A stretch of 64,000 nucleotides of DNA. It comes from Capronia americana. Lineage: Eukaryota; Ascomycota; Eurotiomycetes; Chaetothyriales; Herpotrichiellaceae. Positions 28,408 to 39,823 of this stretch are shown here, piece by piece (positions within the stretch are counted from its first letter, which is position 1; every line of letters begins with the position of its first letter). The notes under the pieces were generated by a model that was not told where the DNA came from, made no database searches, and saw only the letters and a program-made list of their open reading frames with translations. The DNA is taken from contig JADWQD010000004.1 of the NCBI GenBank assembly GCA_016110215.1, positions 372,001 to 436,000 of the forward strand. The letters are read 5' to 3'. A program made the position numbers and the translations under genes.

Positions 28408-29140
28408 AATGGTAAAGACGAAACAGATCGGAAGACAGAGCTGGAAGGAAGGGACAGAATACAAACGCAGAATCGTGAAGCGTGAAACTCTGTAACACCA
28501 GAATGACGTCTGCATCAGTTCAAGGGTGACGAACGACTGAACGAATGAGTGGAAAATGAATGAATGGTCACGATCACGCCCCTCGGCAAAATCCCTGTCT
28601 CATGGTCGAGGTCGCAATGAAAAATGAATGGGATATCAAGTGATGTCAAGATAGGCATGTGTATGGGCGCGTGCTTTTGTTCGATGGTCGTCTTACCACC
28701 CTGCCTGTCTTCACAATAACAGGCGAGCGAAGGCTAGAGCAGTACAGAAGAAGAAAGGCGCTGAAAATGGATGCGGAAGACCTTCCATGTACTCGCGCGA
28801 CGAGCTTGATGACGGGATGCGAGGAGAGAGAAAATGATGAAACGAATTTACCACACCACAGCTGAGTTACAGCACACCCAGGCGATGAATAAGTCCTGAA
28901 AGTAGAGAAGTGTGAGTAGGTGGGCATTAGCAATTGATGTTGACGACCGTTCACGAATAATGCACGCACAGGACTGCCTGGAGTCGTTACCCTCACTGTT
29001 TGTCCCAGCTGGGCGTTACTTAAATTTCGCTCCCATTGATGACAGGATGTATGTCTAGCCACTGCATTACTGTATCTATATGACCCGGCGTTCAATTATA
29101 ATCGGCTCTACCGATTCGTTCGGTTCGGTTCTGTTCGAGT
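28408..29140. other. Intergenic, between convergent genes
   Basis: About 730 bp between the methyltransferase stop and the Mtf2-like stop. Presumably 3' UTRs. Small open frames here have no recognisable content. Confidence 0.5.
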
Positions 29141-30925
29141 TCAAGCCAAGCTTGCCCTCTCCTTCGCGGCGAGACGCCCGGCAATCACGTCCAACCAGTC
29201 GAGGATTCGAGGGAAGAAGAGCATCTGCTCCTGCCGCTTCCACCACGAAGCACCCCGCGTGGCGTCTGCATCTGAGTCTACAGTCACCGTTCCCTCTACG
29301 TCTGCCAACCCCTCGGTCCTCTTCTCGCGCTCGAAATCGGCGGTTCGAGCTTCCTCGATGGCGCCCAGCACGGCGTACGTGCCCTCGTCCATCTCGACGC
29401 CGCCGCGCTCCATCTCGCCCAGCAGGCCGTCCACTTCGCGGAGACTCGACCGGACGAGCCACACGAGACTCATCAGGCTGTTGTAGAACTGCGGGCTCGC
29501 GCCGAGGACGTAGCTCGTCGTGCCGAGCGCGCGGATCCGCGGGAGGAGGAGGAACGCGTACGGCGAGGAAGGGAAGTGCGTGATGTAGAGGCGCAGGGCG
29601 AGCAGGAGGGAGGCCGGGTAGACGTGTTGGAGGATTTGGAGGTCGTGGTGCGAGAGGAGTGGTTCCGTAGGGAGAGGGATGGGAGTATCATCAGTGTGGG
29701 TTTCTGTGATAGCACCATTGGGGACTTGGCTGGCAGAGCCTGTAGCTGTGACTGAAGCTGAAGCTGAAACTGAAATTGGGGGTTTAGTTATTCGATGAGC
29801 CCGCTCTGCCGCCTCGATCATCTGTATCGGGTTCTCCGATTTCTCGCGTGAGAAAGTGAACTTGCTGATCCCGCCGAACGGTCGGCCCTCGTTTCGCGGC
29901 TGCTGAGCGATGTGAGGTTGGAAATGTTTCGCCAGCGAGAATATTTGCGCCTCCACGACTTCCCACATGGCTGCGTCGCCGCGTTGAGTGGTCGAGGTGG
30001 CGGCGGCTGAAAGCGCTGCGGAGAGGGAATGCATTCTTGCGCGGACAGCGGATTGAATCGAGGCATCGAGCTGAGCGGTGGCTTGAGACGGAGGAGCGGT
30101 TTGGAGAAGATACTCGTCCACGGAGTCTTCTTGGGTGGCGTCGATGGCGGGCTGGCTAGCCAGAGCATCGTTTGTATCGGCGCCTGATGCAGCTGAGATG
30201 GCACTGGTCCTTAGAACATCGGATTCATGCTCAGGCTCTGGTCGAAGCAGAGAGCGATTTCCCTGGTGGGGTGGAACTTCTTGTCCCGACTCCTCTCGCC
30301 CTCCGAACGGAGACCAGAGTTGTGGTCCATGATTCCCTTCCTCAGTCGCTTGTAGGCGTGATTCTGTTGATTGCGGCTTCGGTTGCTCGGCTTGCTCGAT
30401 CCTGGCTTGCGCTCGTGACGTTGCTTTGATGCCTGATACATGCTGCACTGGCTGGTTCGTCCTGGCCTCTGGAGCTGAGGACTCGGCAGCACGCCGATTA
30501 CCCTGCGCTGCACCCAGTTTCGACTCATAATCCCTGACAGAAGAGGTGAATATTTTGAGGATGGTGTCGATATCGGTGTCTACGGCATCCCGGTGCGGCG
30601 ATCGTGGTTTTACGCTTTTTGGTTCATCCTGTTTAGGGGCGAAGCGCAAAATGGCTTCAAATGCTCTTCTTTCGCTTGCGGTTATGGTAGAGGATATCGT
30701 GGTGCCCGACCCGCTGTCATTCGCGGTGGGTTTGCCTGCTAAAGGTGCCCAAGCACTATCCTGCGCCTTTGCTCTGACAATGGGTTCCTGCTCAGGGGAA
30801 GGGGACACGACATTCACGCCCTGCTGACTGGACACGAGCCTTCTACCCAAGCTCAAGACCGCTCCCGGCCGACCTAGGATAGTCCTGGTCTGATACAGGA
30901 AGGGCAGCTCTATGCGGCCAGCCAT
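29141..30925 (-). CDS. Mtf2-like mitochondrial protein
   Basis: 594 aa, one exon. I chose the ATG at 30925 because it begins a basic, acid-poor segment (LPFLYQTRTILGRP...LGRRLVSS) typical of a mitochondrial presequence; the frame stays open to an ATG at 31195, which would add 90 residues. The middle is low-complexity and disordered. The last 170 residues match my memory of the Mtf2/Nam1 C-terminal domain of ascomycetes: LRLYITHFPSSPYAF, RIRALGTTSYVLGAS, FYNSLMSLVWL and GGVEMDEGTYAVL. Yeast Mtf2 (Nam1) binds mitochondrial RNA polymerase and links transcription to RNA processing and translation in the matrix; that role here is by homology. It converges on the methyltransferase gene. Confidence 0.75.
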   Translation of the reverse strand: MAGRIELPFLYQTRTILGRPGAVLSLGRRLVSSQQGVNVVSPSPEQEPIVRAKAQDSAWAPLAGKPTANDSGSGTTISSTITASERRAFEAILRFAPKQDEPKSVKPRSPHRDAVDTDIDTILKIFTSSVRDYESKLGAAQGNRRAAESSAPEARTNQPVQHVSGIKATSRAQARIEQAEQPKPQSTESRLQATEEGNHGPQLWSPFGGREESGQEVPPHQGNRSLLRPEPEHESDVLRTSAISAASGADTNDALASQPAIDATQEDSVDEYLLQTAPPSQATAQLDASIQSAVRARMHSLSAALSAAATSTTQRGDAAMWEVVEAQIFSLAKHFQPHIAQQPRNEGRPFGGISKFTFSREKSENPIQMIEAAERAHRITKPPISVSASASVTATGSASQVPNGAITETHTDDTPIPLPTEPLLSHHDLQILQHVYPASLLLALRLYITHFPSSPYAFLLLPRIRALGTTSYVLGASPQFYNSLMSLVWLVRSSLREVDGLLGEMERGGVEMDEGTYAVLGAIEEARTADFEREKRTEGLADVEGTVTVDSDADATRGASWWKRQEQMLFFPRILDWLDVIAGRLAAKERASLA

Positions 30926-31516
30926 GTCGCCTGGCTCGAGGATGAAAAGGGTGTACCTCGTAGAATGGACTAAAACGGGTAGCAACGGCATGGACACGTG
31001 ATAGGCTACGCTTCTGCAGCGGGCAGGTTTCCCGAGCCATGCAGCCTCATTCCTCACGTCGCCAGTCTCCACCGATTCTAACCGCTGCTGGCTTCTGCCC
31101 AACGCCAGCGCCAACGCCCCGCATCCTGCATCTGCACGTCCGTCTGGGTCGATATCGCATGACCATGGCCATGACCCTCTTACTGATAACACCATCCTCG
31201 CGACTGATTTGCATTCCTCCCATACGCTCTGCTCACCAGCCTGCCATCCCCCCTAGCGAACGCGATCGGGCTTTCTGAAGCCTAATACGGAGCGCCGGCT
31301 TAGCTTTCCTCGATTCCTGCGTTATCTGCCTGGTCAACCCCCACGCCCAAGCCGGCCGAACACGTGGAGGAGGGCAGCAGTCTCCCGAGTCTTCGCGGTC
31401 AAAGGTGCCGCATGACTTGTGGTACATTGCTCATCACACCGCATATCACTTCGTCTGGGGTAGCCTGATCACCGTCCCCTCAACTGCGAGTGTACATTTC
31501 ACCACCACCGCACATC
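30926..31516. promoter_or_regulatory. Divergent promoter region of Mtf2-like and CCCH genes
   Basis: About 590 bp between the two start codons; the genes diverge. The Mtf2-side frame remains open through part of it (to 31195), so the true boundary depends on the start used. No repeats or RNA genes seen. Confidence 0.45.
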
Positions 31517-33411
31517 ATGAGCGCAGTCCATCCTCGAGCGACCTCCAACCCCCCAGCTTCCTGGGACGACCATGACCAATACGCGGTAGCGCGGGGACAT
31601 TCAAGCAGTGCCTCTCAAACCATGATGCACGGGCCAGGCAGACAGCGCAATGACTATGGCGCCAACGGGGAGAACGCTGTACCAGTGCCGGGTTATGGTA
31701 ATGGCGTGGACAGAAAGAGCAGTATCTCACAGGGCCAGCCACAGTTTGATGTGGCTAGGAGTCCCCCCACGACCTCAAACAAGAGTGAGTCGATTATCTT
31801 TCAAGACAGGCAGACGGATGCTGAGACTGTGGCAGACACCAGACATGTCCCTTGCAAGTTCTTCCGCCAGGGCGCTTGTCAGGCTGGAAGTGCATGTCCA
31901 TTCTCCCACTCGATGGACCCAATGACACAGCAAGCACCTTGCAAGTACTTTATGAAGGTACGGTACCGACTGTCAAAAGGTGATCTTCAGCGCTAATGGG
32001 TCCTCAGGGCAACTGCAAGTTCGGAGCCAAGTGCGCGCTTGCTCACTACCTGCCTGACGGGCGACGAGTCAATCGGGCAGACATAGACGCAGGGTTTGCC
32101 ATGGCTGGGCGAAACTACAACTATCCCAATCGATCTGACCCACCTCAATTTCCGAGTCAAGATCCTAATCTGGCAGATTCCATGCTGAACCAACCTTCTT
32201 ATGCACCGGACTACTTCCAAAGTCCAGCGTTTCCTCTGATGGAAGGGGACGAGCCCGAAGCCTTCCACGACCGCTACAACCAATACCAGCCGGATTCCGC
32301 TCTGCATTCGGGCCTCAACTCCCCTCCCACCTCTCAATTTGGTTCTCCTCCGAATGATTATCAGTTCCCCAAATCACCCGTCGAGCACCTCCGAACAGCT
32401 CTCAACGCACCTCTCCCACAGTCCTTTGATGCGAATGGTATTTCCCATATCGCAAAGTACGGTCCGCTTGGACAATCTGTGCCCGATAAATTCGGGCTAG
32501 GATCGCCAGCTTCTTCCTCACTCTCGAGACAGCTAGGCAGCCCGCCTCAGTCCATTGTGAACGTCCGAAATGCCAACCTCGGTTCTGGCTTGAGGAATGT
32601 TTCACCTCTTGGACTCTCCCCGCAGAATGCTGAGGAGTCAATAGGTCAGCGAATCATGCATTCTCAAAGAGCGATGAACAAGACCCGAGGTCTGTCGGCT
32701 AGTGTACCACGGTCAAATCTGCCGTACGAGTGGGAGGAAGGGTTGAACATTGAGACCGATTTGCTACCCAATAGCCTGCACGATGAGGTTCTCACGCCCC
32801 AGGAAAAGATGAGACGCCTGTCACGACCGGATCAAGAATCGAATCCCAAAGATCATGCGCATGCCCTGGCCATTCCAAACGGAACTTCTCCTAGTGTTGG
32901 ATCTCCTCCTGCTGGAAGCCCGTCCAGGTTTAGTGCGCTGTGGGCGGAGCAAAGAGAAAAGAAGGCCGCCGAGAACAATGGAGTGTCTAACTTCGGCCAT
33001 GTCGGATCACCGCTTCGTGGATCATGGATGCCGAGCGAGTCAACCACACCAAGCGTGCAGGTATCTGGTATATCGCAGGCAATGGCTCGGATGCAGTTGA
33101 ACAGAGTAGACTCTAGTGAGTCCAACGGTCCGAGGGTTCAGTCCAGTGGGCTGAGACACTCATCCGCACCAATTGGACGCTTTGACCGCGGGATTTCGAG
33201 TCCAGGTCTGAGCTCGAAGAAGATCGACGAAGAGGTTGAAGGTGTTTTCTTCCCGATGGATGGTGACGATAGGACGTCAAATTGGCCGGGACAATCACCT
33301 CGACTCAATCCGCTTCGCGACCGGACCAACGGCGATCTGACGGGAAGCAAAAGAGAAATGACGGTTGAAGAGGAGAACGGGATGAGGTCAATATGGGGTT
33401 TCAGACCATGA
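31517..33411 (+). CDS. CCCH-type tandem zinc-finger protein
   Basis: Two exons, 31517-31957 and 32008-33411, with a 50-nt GT-AG intron in phase 0; 614 aa. Two CCCH fingers follow each other at about residues 113-160. Both have the spacing C-x7-C-x5-C-x3-H (CKFFRQGACQAGSACPFSH, then one starting CKYFMKGNC). The intron cuts the second finger between Lys and Gly. The remaining 450 residues are disordered and rich in Ser, Pro and Gly, with many SP and TP dipeptides. Tandem CCCH fingers usually bind RNA; yeast Lee1 and its fungal relatives have this layout. The specific function is unknown. Retention of the intron would stop translation 13 codons in, leaving only the first finger. Confidence 0.85.
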
Positions 33412-34823
33412 GTCTACGGCAGGTTAAAAAACAGCAAAACCCCGACGGAACATCACAGCTAATAATGAAGGCATGAACGGCGTCCAAAAATGTACAGTCA
33501 CCACGATCCCGCTCAGGCTAGCCCGCGTGGCTACGAAGATACGACACAAAATTTTGCATACCCATGCTCAAGCGTTGGAAGGACATTGCAGTTCAGGAAA
33601 CATCATGCCGGGGAAATAAATGAATCAGGTGGTTTTGCCTTGGATGACGCATGCATGCTAGATATGGGCTTGTTCATCAACCTGGATGTAGTGAGCTAGA
33701 GATACAATACGATGAAGAATCACTCTTCTGTCCTCCCCTCTCACGGTGCGTGGATTGGCACGACCAGTCACCCGACGGAGAAGCCATAAGGCTGAGTGAG
33801 TAACACAATGTACAATAATGCAAGGCTGGGCAAGAATCCTCCGATTGGCACCATCGCACCTCCCTTGCTACTCCGCCGAGACCCAGATCTCTCTTCTTTC
33901 ATCATCATTACGGAGTCTAGTACGCCATGTCCTACGGGCACCTTACGCGGTCCACCTAGCCCTCAGGGTCGTGGATGGTGCGCCGTAGGCTTCTTCGTAT
34001 AGCCCTCGCGCCTTGCTCCTCTGCTTATTGTATGAGTGTTCGCCGTTAGAAGTTTTGGGCATCGTGGTTGTCGAAAAGGCCAACAGTGCGTGATTTTATC
34101 TCGCTGTGGGCCTAATGGGATCATGGACACAGCATAGCATGTACGAGTAGAACGGATAGTTTGGAGTTGCCGCTTCGAGGATTTGACTTGATTTGACTTG
34201 ACTTGACTTGGGGGACGAGAACGAGAGAGGAACAATCAGCTTGGAATGCTAAGTACTGTATGTCCGAGTAGGATCCCGAAAAGCTCTGGGGATCCGTGTG
34301 GTTAAGGTAAAGAGGGAGAGATGGATCCGGCACCAATGCATATGTACGGTACTGTACTGGCTGTATACACTCGCATCATTTTGGTCCAATACTCACAGAG
34401 CAGCGAGCCCACTCGTATCCATCATGGCTGATCGAGGGTCCGATCTTCTTGGAACGATTAGCTTGCTTGAAGTACTGCTTTAACACGAGCATTTCACTTG
34501 GAAGTCCGGGTGTGAGCTGGCCGGTCGGGCGGTTGACGATGGACTTCGTCCTTGATACTTGTTGCTCTGCTGTGCTCTGTATCAGCGGAGCTCTTGCAAC
34601 AATTGAAGAGGTGACCCGGTACGAGTAAGTAAAAGTGCCGTGTAGAGGAAAGCTGAATGAAGACCCGAGAAACACTTGCGGAGACGGCCCCGTTTCCAAG
34701 CGCAGACTGAGCGCGAGTCGGTTACAATTTTCCCGCTTCTCCAAGTTTGATTCAGGCTCGAAGTGCTCGGTCGACGTTCACCCACTTACCACTTCTTGAC
34801 CTTGTTTACCTCGTTGCCAAGGC
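33412..34823. other. Intergenic between CCCH gene and release factor gene
   Basis: About 1.4 kb holding the CCCH 3' UTR and the promoter of the release factor gene. It contains a short pentamer-like TTGAC repeat (34181-34211). Small open frames have no recognisable content. Confidence 0.45.
34181..34211 (+). repeat. Short TTGAC-rich tandem repeat
   Basis: About five units of the form ATTTGACTTG or ACTTG in a row. Simple low-complexity repeat; no function suggested. Confidence 0.7.
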
Positions 34824-35880
34824 ATGTTGAGCAGGAGCCTGAAGGCAAGGCTATGCTCAAGATGCCTTGGACTCTCGTGGCCCACGGCAGCTAGGCCTCC
34901 TGCACTGTCCCCAGCACTATCCATTCGCTTTCAGTCTTCGTGTACGTTCTATGCCACACGCTCATACCTGCCTCCAATGCGTACCGCTATCACTGGGAAC
35001 CGCACGCTGACCTGGTTGATGTAGCATCTACGGCTGCTGGAGATGGGGCCGACCTCTCGCCTGTCCTCCTGCAACGGGCTCGCGCCATAGCCGCTGAACA
35101 CCAGCACTTGTCAACCGCCAACGCGGAGAACTACGATGTCGCTGTCGCGAAGAAGATCGGCGAGCTGGGACCCGTCGTGGCCGCCTTGAAGGAATGGGAG
35201 GATGCGCAGAGTGTCAGTTCCACGCCTCTATAAGTATACCGAAACAGCTGTGACTAGAATTCACAGCCAGAGCCTCCGCTGACACGCTTGACCATGAATC
35301 CGAACAGTCCCTCGCCGAACTCGAAACCATGCTCACAGACCCGTCCTCCGACGCCGAACTACGCACCCTCGCGTCACAGGACATCGAGGCCACGACATCG
35401 CAGCTCCCCGGCCTCTCGTCCCGACTCAAGAACAGCCTGATCCCGCCCCACCCGTTCGCCTCCCTTCCCTGCATGGTCGAGATCCACCCGGGCGCCGGCG
35501 GCAGCGAGGCCTCCCTGTTCGCACAATCCCTCTTGAACATGTACACTGACCTGTGCGCGCGGAAGCGGTGGCCCACCACCCTGGCAAGCTACACGCCGGA
35601 CGAGAGCACGCACGAGACCGGTCTCACGGACGCGCTCCTCGAAGTCCACCATCCGGGCGCGTACGACGTGCTCCGCACCGAGGCGGGCGTACACCGCGTG
35701 CAGCGCGTGCCCGCGACGGAGAAGAAAGGCAGGACACACACGTCGGCCGTGTCCGTCATGGTGCTGCCCAGTCTGCCGGACTCCGGGTCCAGCGACGCCG
35801 AGCTCGACTACGACAACCCGGACTCGGACTACTACGTCAACCCGGCGGACGTGAAGTCGCAGGCCATGCGCGCGAGCGGC

Positions 35881-35916
<36 letters not shown>

Positions 35917-36312
35917 ATCCGGCTGACGCACCTGCCGACCAACACGGTCGTGGCGGTGCAGGAAGAACGCTCACAGCACAAGAACCGCGAAAAGGCGTGG
36001 CGGCTGCTGCGCGCAAAGATCGCCCAGATGCGCCGCGAGGCCCGCGAGGAGGAGATCGTCCGGATCCGAAGGAGTGCCATGGGAGGCGTTGCGCGGACCG
36101 GCCGCGAGGATAAGATCCGGACCTACAATTACAGTCAGAGGAGGGTGACGGATCATCGGAGCGGCAAGGACAGCAGTGACTTGGATGGCATTCTGGGCGG
36201 CGGCCAAGGTCTCGAGGATCTGATGGACAGCGTGAGGGAATGGATGTCCGAGGAAGAAGTCAAGGGCTTGATCGCCGAGGAGGAACTGAGGCAGAGAGAC
36301 GGCCACAAGTGA
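34824..36312 (+). CDS. MRF1: Mitochondrial peptide chain release factor 1
   Basis: Class I release factor that reads stop codons on mitochondrial ribosomes and triggers peptide release. Three exons: 34824-34941, 35025-35212 and 35308-36312, giving 436 aa, the usual length. The second intron's donor is GTCAGT; a rival donor two bases upstream (GTGTCA) could be used with other acceptors, so that junction is less certain. The N-terminus is basic and hydroxylated, fitting a mitochondrial presequence. The protein then has the PCRF region (VEIHPGAGGSEASLF) and the catalytic GGQ in the context GAGGQHVNKTESAIRLTH, whose Gln enters the peptidyl-transferase centre. A basic C-terminal tail follows. The coding sequence around 35400-36000 is notably GC-rich compared with its neighbours. 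Confidence 0.92.
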
Positions 36313-36708
36313 TGTCGATCAGATTGCCTTTCTCATTAGGCAGCAGTTCCATTGGCTTTGGCATGGTCTTCTTCATGCTTTGCTGTTCTAGCTACGTAGC
36401 TCATGCCTGTGGCTCTCTGCTCTCGGAGCCCGGTGCTCATTCGACATCAAGAGTCGTGGGTATCATGTTCCCGCCTACAATTGCCCTGACTTGGCTCTCC
36501 CGGAGTGCTTTGCTCACGTTCAGCTCATGATCGCTGGTACCACCTGGGGTAGAGATCATATGTCATAGCCCTTGCCGTGGCAGCGCCTGCCATTCCTGTG
36601 TGACAGGTGGCTTCTTGACATGAGCTCGCTGAAGCACTCGACTTCCATAGCCTCATTCGACGTTCGCTTTCAGCTCGATATCCTCTCCCATATCAGCCAT
36701 GCCATCTC
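36313..36708. other. Intergenic, between convergent genes
   Basis: About 400 bp between the release factor stop and the eIF3e stop. 3' UTRs expected; nothing else seen. Confidence 0.5.
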
Positions 36709-38063
36709 TCACTTCGCCACCGCCGAACTCAAGACCTGAGTTCTAAAGAACGCACCCTTCGTCTTTTCGATCACCTGCTGATACACGCTCTGAGGAGGAT
36801 GATTCATCACCACCGTACCGGCTTGATAGTCGATCTTGGCGTCCACTCTTGTATCGCGGATGAGGTTGACAATCCATTTCTCGCCTTCGCTGGGCGAGAG
36901 CCCGAGGCGGGTAGAGAGGTCGCTAGGAGGACTGTTAGCATCTGTAGACCCGGTGTGGCAATGGCGCATTGCATGACTTACTTAATGTCAATTCTCTGGT
37001 GGATTTTGCAGTAACTCTCGGAGATTAAGTGTCTGGCACTCTCTAGGAAGGCATCCGTTGAGCTGGACAGAAAAAAATCACTTCTCAGAATGCCCTCAGC
37101 TTCGGACAACTTCTTCTGTGCGCCCTCAAAGTCGAAGTCGATGTAGAGTGCCTTTACAAATTCCGTGACGGGATCTTGATATTCGTAAACTTCCTGCTTG
37201 ACGACGCGGACGAGGTCTTTCAGTTGCTTCTGATAGTTGTACGAGTTGCCAGTGCGAGAGCGGTTGGTAATGACTGCCGCGGCGAGGTAGCGCAGAATCC
37301 ATGGGCAGGCGGTCTGGATGGAGGAGATGTAGGGCGCCGAGAAGAACAGCTCGGTTAATTTCTCTCGCGCTGGCTCGTAGTTGAAGAAAGGGAAGAGAGC
37401 GTAATGGACAAGTGATTCTCTGGCTGTGAGTTGTGCTCTAGGATTGTTGAACAGACGAGTTTCAATGTGCTCTTTGACCTTTTCGACCTCTTCCAAGGCG
37501 CTTTCCCATTCTTCGCCGAGGATTTCGCACACGAGCTTTCCCCAGGTGGCTTTGACGACTTTGTCGTTGTCGATAGAAAGGACGCGAAAGCGGTACAACA
37601 AGTCGGCGGCTTCGGGGTAAAGGCCACATTCGTATCTGAAGCGGCCGAAGTCGTAGAGGTTGTCCACCATCTGCTGAGTTACGCCGTGCTGTTCTTCGAG
37701 GAATTTCAAGTTGGCGACCTTGTCGCTTCGCAGTTGAGATGTCACCGACTCATCGTTCAGCAGGTTTGTAAGGTGTGCGCTCTCTTCCTCGAATTTTGCC
37801 AGTTGACTCAAGACTTCTTCTCTCTTCTTCGCATACTCTGAGGGTATGGTCTCGGTCTTGTGAATTTCCTTGTAGAGATTGCCCACGTAGTCGATCATGT
37901 TGGTGTTTTTGAGGAGATTGAAGATGGCGAGTTTGAGGTCATCGTAGCGTTCTTGAGAGATGTCTTCGGCGAGGAGCTGGTGTTCTAGTAAAGGGAAAAT
38001 GAGGTGTCTGTCCATACGCTTGATGAGCTGCGCCAGGAAGGCGTATTCATCCGTGCCAGCCAT
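36709..38063 (-). CDS. Translation initiation factor 3 subunit e (eIF3e/Int6)
   Basis: PCI-domain subunit of the eIF3 scaffold that organises the 43S preinitiation complex. Two exons, 38063-36982 and 36922-36709, with a 59-nt GT-AG intron (phase 2); 431 aa, close to the family norm. I chose the ATG at 38063, giving MAGTDEYAF, rather than the in-frame ATG seven codons upstream. The N-terminal domain has the conserved MDRHLIFPLLEHQL block. Helical repeats follow, and the PCI domain spans roughly residues 220-410, with ACPWILRYLAAAV and, after the intron, the winged-helix part (LSTRLGLSPSEGEKWIVNLI). In some fungi and animals this subunit is non-essential and modulates selective translation. A GTGAGA overlaps the stop, so an extra tiny exon cannot be excluded. 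Confidence 0.93.
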
Positions 38064-38475
38064 CTGTTCAAATGAGAAGGTCCCCAAGCCAGTTCCGACT
38101 GCAACGTACGAATATTGGCTTCGTTTAGATGAGAGCTCGAATAAGCAGGCAGGTGGCTTCGGCTACAACGACAAGGGGCTTCTGTTGGTGTGGACGGGAA
38201 CCAAGGAAAATACCACCCACTCGATGTGGTGGAACTCATTTTGTGATTCCTGCGTTGTGTTGAAGACGGCGAAGCCCGAGCGCGCTCTAACGATAAATAG
38301 TCTAGCGCAGCCTTGTTAACAACGCCAAGAATTCCAGCCTTGCAGCTCACAGGACCCCAATTCCAACGCTCTCTTTTGTCTCCGATACGACGACGCCGGC
38401 GCACGTTGGTGCACAAACGACCATCTCAGTAGACAAGGACAGCCTCCCCGATTTCATTACCTCACATCGGCCGAC
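38064..38475. promoter_or_regulatory. Divergent promoter region of eIF3e and mL49
   Basis: About 410 bp between the start codons of two divergently transcribed translation genes, cytosolic and mitochondrial. No TATA box is obvious. Confidence 0.5.
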
Positions 38476-39129
38476 ATGGCGATGAGGGCACCCTCGACAG
38501 CATTGCTGCGTGCCCTGCTACGCCCACAACAACCTCTTTGCCAGGTCAGAGGGAAGTCAGAGTGGATGCCACGAGAGAAATACGCGAAGATCACAGCTCT
38601 GGACAAGCTACATAGGAGGCAGAAGGCTGCTATACGGAAAGAGCGTACGTCTTACTTGCAAGGTTGCCGCTAACTATGACTGACATGGATGGCGACTATA
38701 GGACAAGGCAGCGAGGATAGAGCCGCAAAGATGTACCCAGACACCGATCCTTCGACACCATCTCCTACAGTGTTAGCAGCAGAACTCAGAGCTTCATCGC
38801 TCAAAAGTCGAGTCCGTGACTTTACGATAATGCCAACCCTCTCCCCTCTTCCTTACAACATTCTCCGTACCCCTTCAAAGAATCTCCCGATCTACCAGTC
38901 CACAAAATCCGGCGGCTCGAAACACATCACAACAATCCGGAAGATACAAGGGGACTTGACGGAGTTAGCAACTGCGGTGAGGCAAGCACTGGGCATGGAA
39001 GAATACATGACGGATATGAGAGGGCGGAAGAAGGCGAATGTCGTAATCAACCGGACGACCAAGCATGTTGTCATCAGAGGCTGGAGAGGACCCGAGATCA
39101 AGCGATGGGCGGAAGTCAGTGGATTCTGA
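38476..39129 (+). CDS. IMG2: Mitochondrial large ribosomal subunit protein mL49 (Img2)
   Basis: Mitoribosomal large-subunit protein. Two exons, 38476-38644 and 38702-39129, with a 57-nt GT-AG intron (phase 1); 198 aa. The start lies before a basic presequence-like segment (LLRALLRPQQPLCQVRGK). The C-terminal half is the Img2/mL49 domain: LPYNILRTPSKNLPIY, GGSKHITTIRKIQGD and the terminal NRTTKHVVIRGWRGPEI block. Loss of yeast IMG2 destabilises the mitochondrial genome through failed translation. Confidence 0.92.
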
Positions 39130-39823
39130 GCAGCTCCGGAAGTCTGAGGGCACAACCGGCAGGAGATGCGCGTGAGTCCCTAGCTTGCTAGCATACGAAG
39201 ATGTCGAACGCTTCAAGTGTTGGGTATGGAAGACTGCACCTGGGTGAAAGGGTCGAGCTCGAGGACCACCCATACTGGACGCAATGCGCTCGCACTGCGC
39301 CGCGGCATAGCAAATGAATTCTAATTGATGGGGTATGAGCTTCACCCCGCGGCTACAACGAACAATTCAGCCAGAGGAAATGTCTTGCTTGATCAATTGC
39401 GACATGACGATTGAAGTCGAATGGGCGGAGATGCTCCAACGAGCGGACTTGATTTTCCATATACAAGCTGAGAGTAGACAGTGGATGGAGCCCTCTACAC
39501 AGTGCCTGTAAAGTCTCATTTTGCTTTTCAAAGTTCTGTATTGGTTTCATGAAGTGGAAGACTAATAATAGAGACAGTTTGTACTTTTCCTCTCTGCTCT
39601 TGCCTCCAAAGACATCCCTTACGTACCCAACCAGAGGTCTTCGTATTGAGTACAAGGTGGCCCGGAACAGGGCAACACAACATTGGTTTGGTATAAGTCT
39701 TCTGCCTTTCAGCCATAGATCATGATCCCTTGCTCCTGTCGAATGCTCAAACGCTCCAGCTCATGATATTGCTCCCAATGCCCTGATGCAACTTTGGACA
39801 TGCAGAAAACCGGCCCATTCGCT
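39130..39823. other. Intergenic, between convergent genes
   Basis: About 690 bp between the mL49 and SWI1 stops. No domain-bearing frame, repeat or RNA gene seen. Confidence 0.5.

Noticed and set aside
35374..36113. Two open frames (186 and 185 codons), one on each strand, inside the release factor gene
   Set aside because: They are shadows that arise because this stretch of the gene is very GC-rich; the sense frame with the GGQ motif is the real one.
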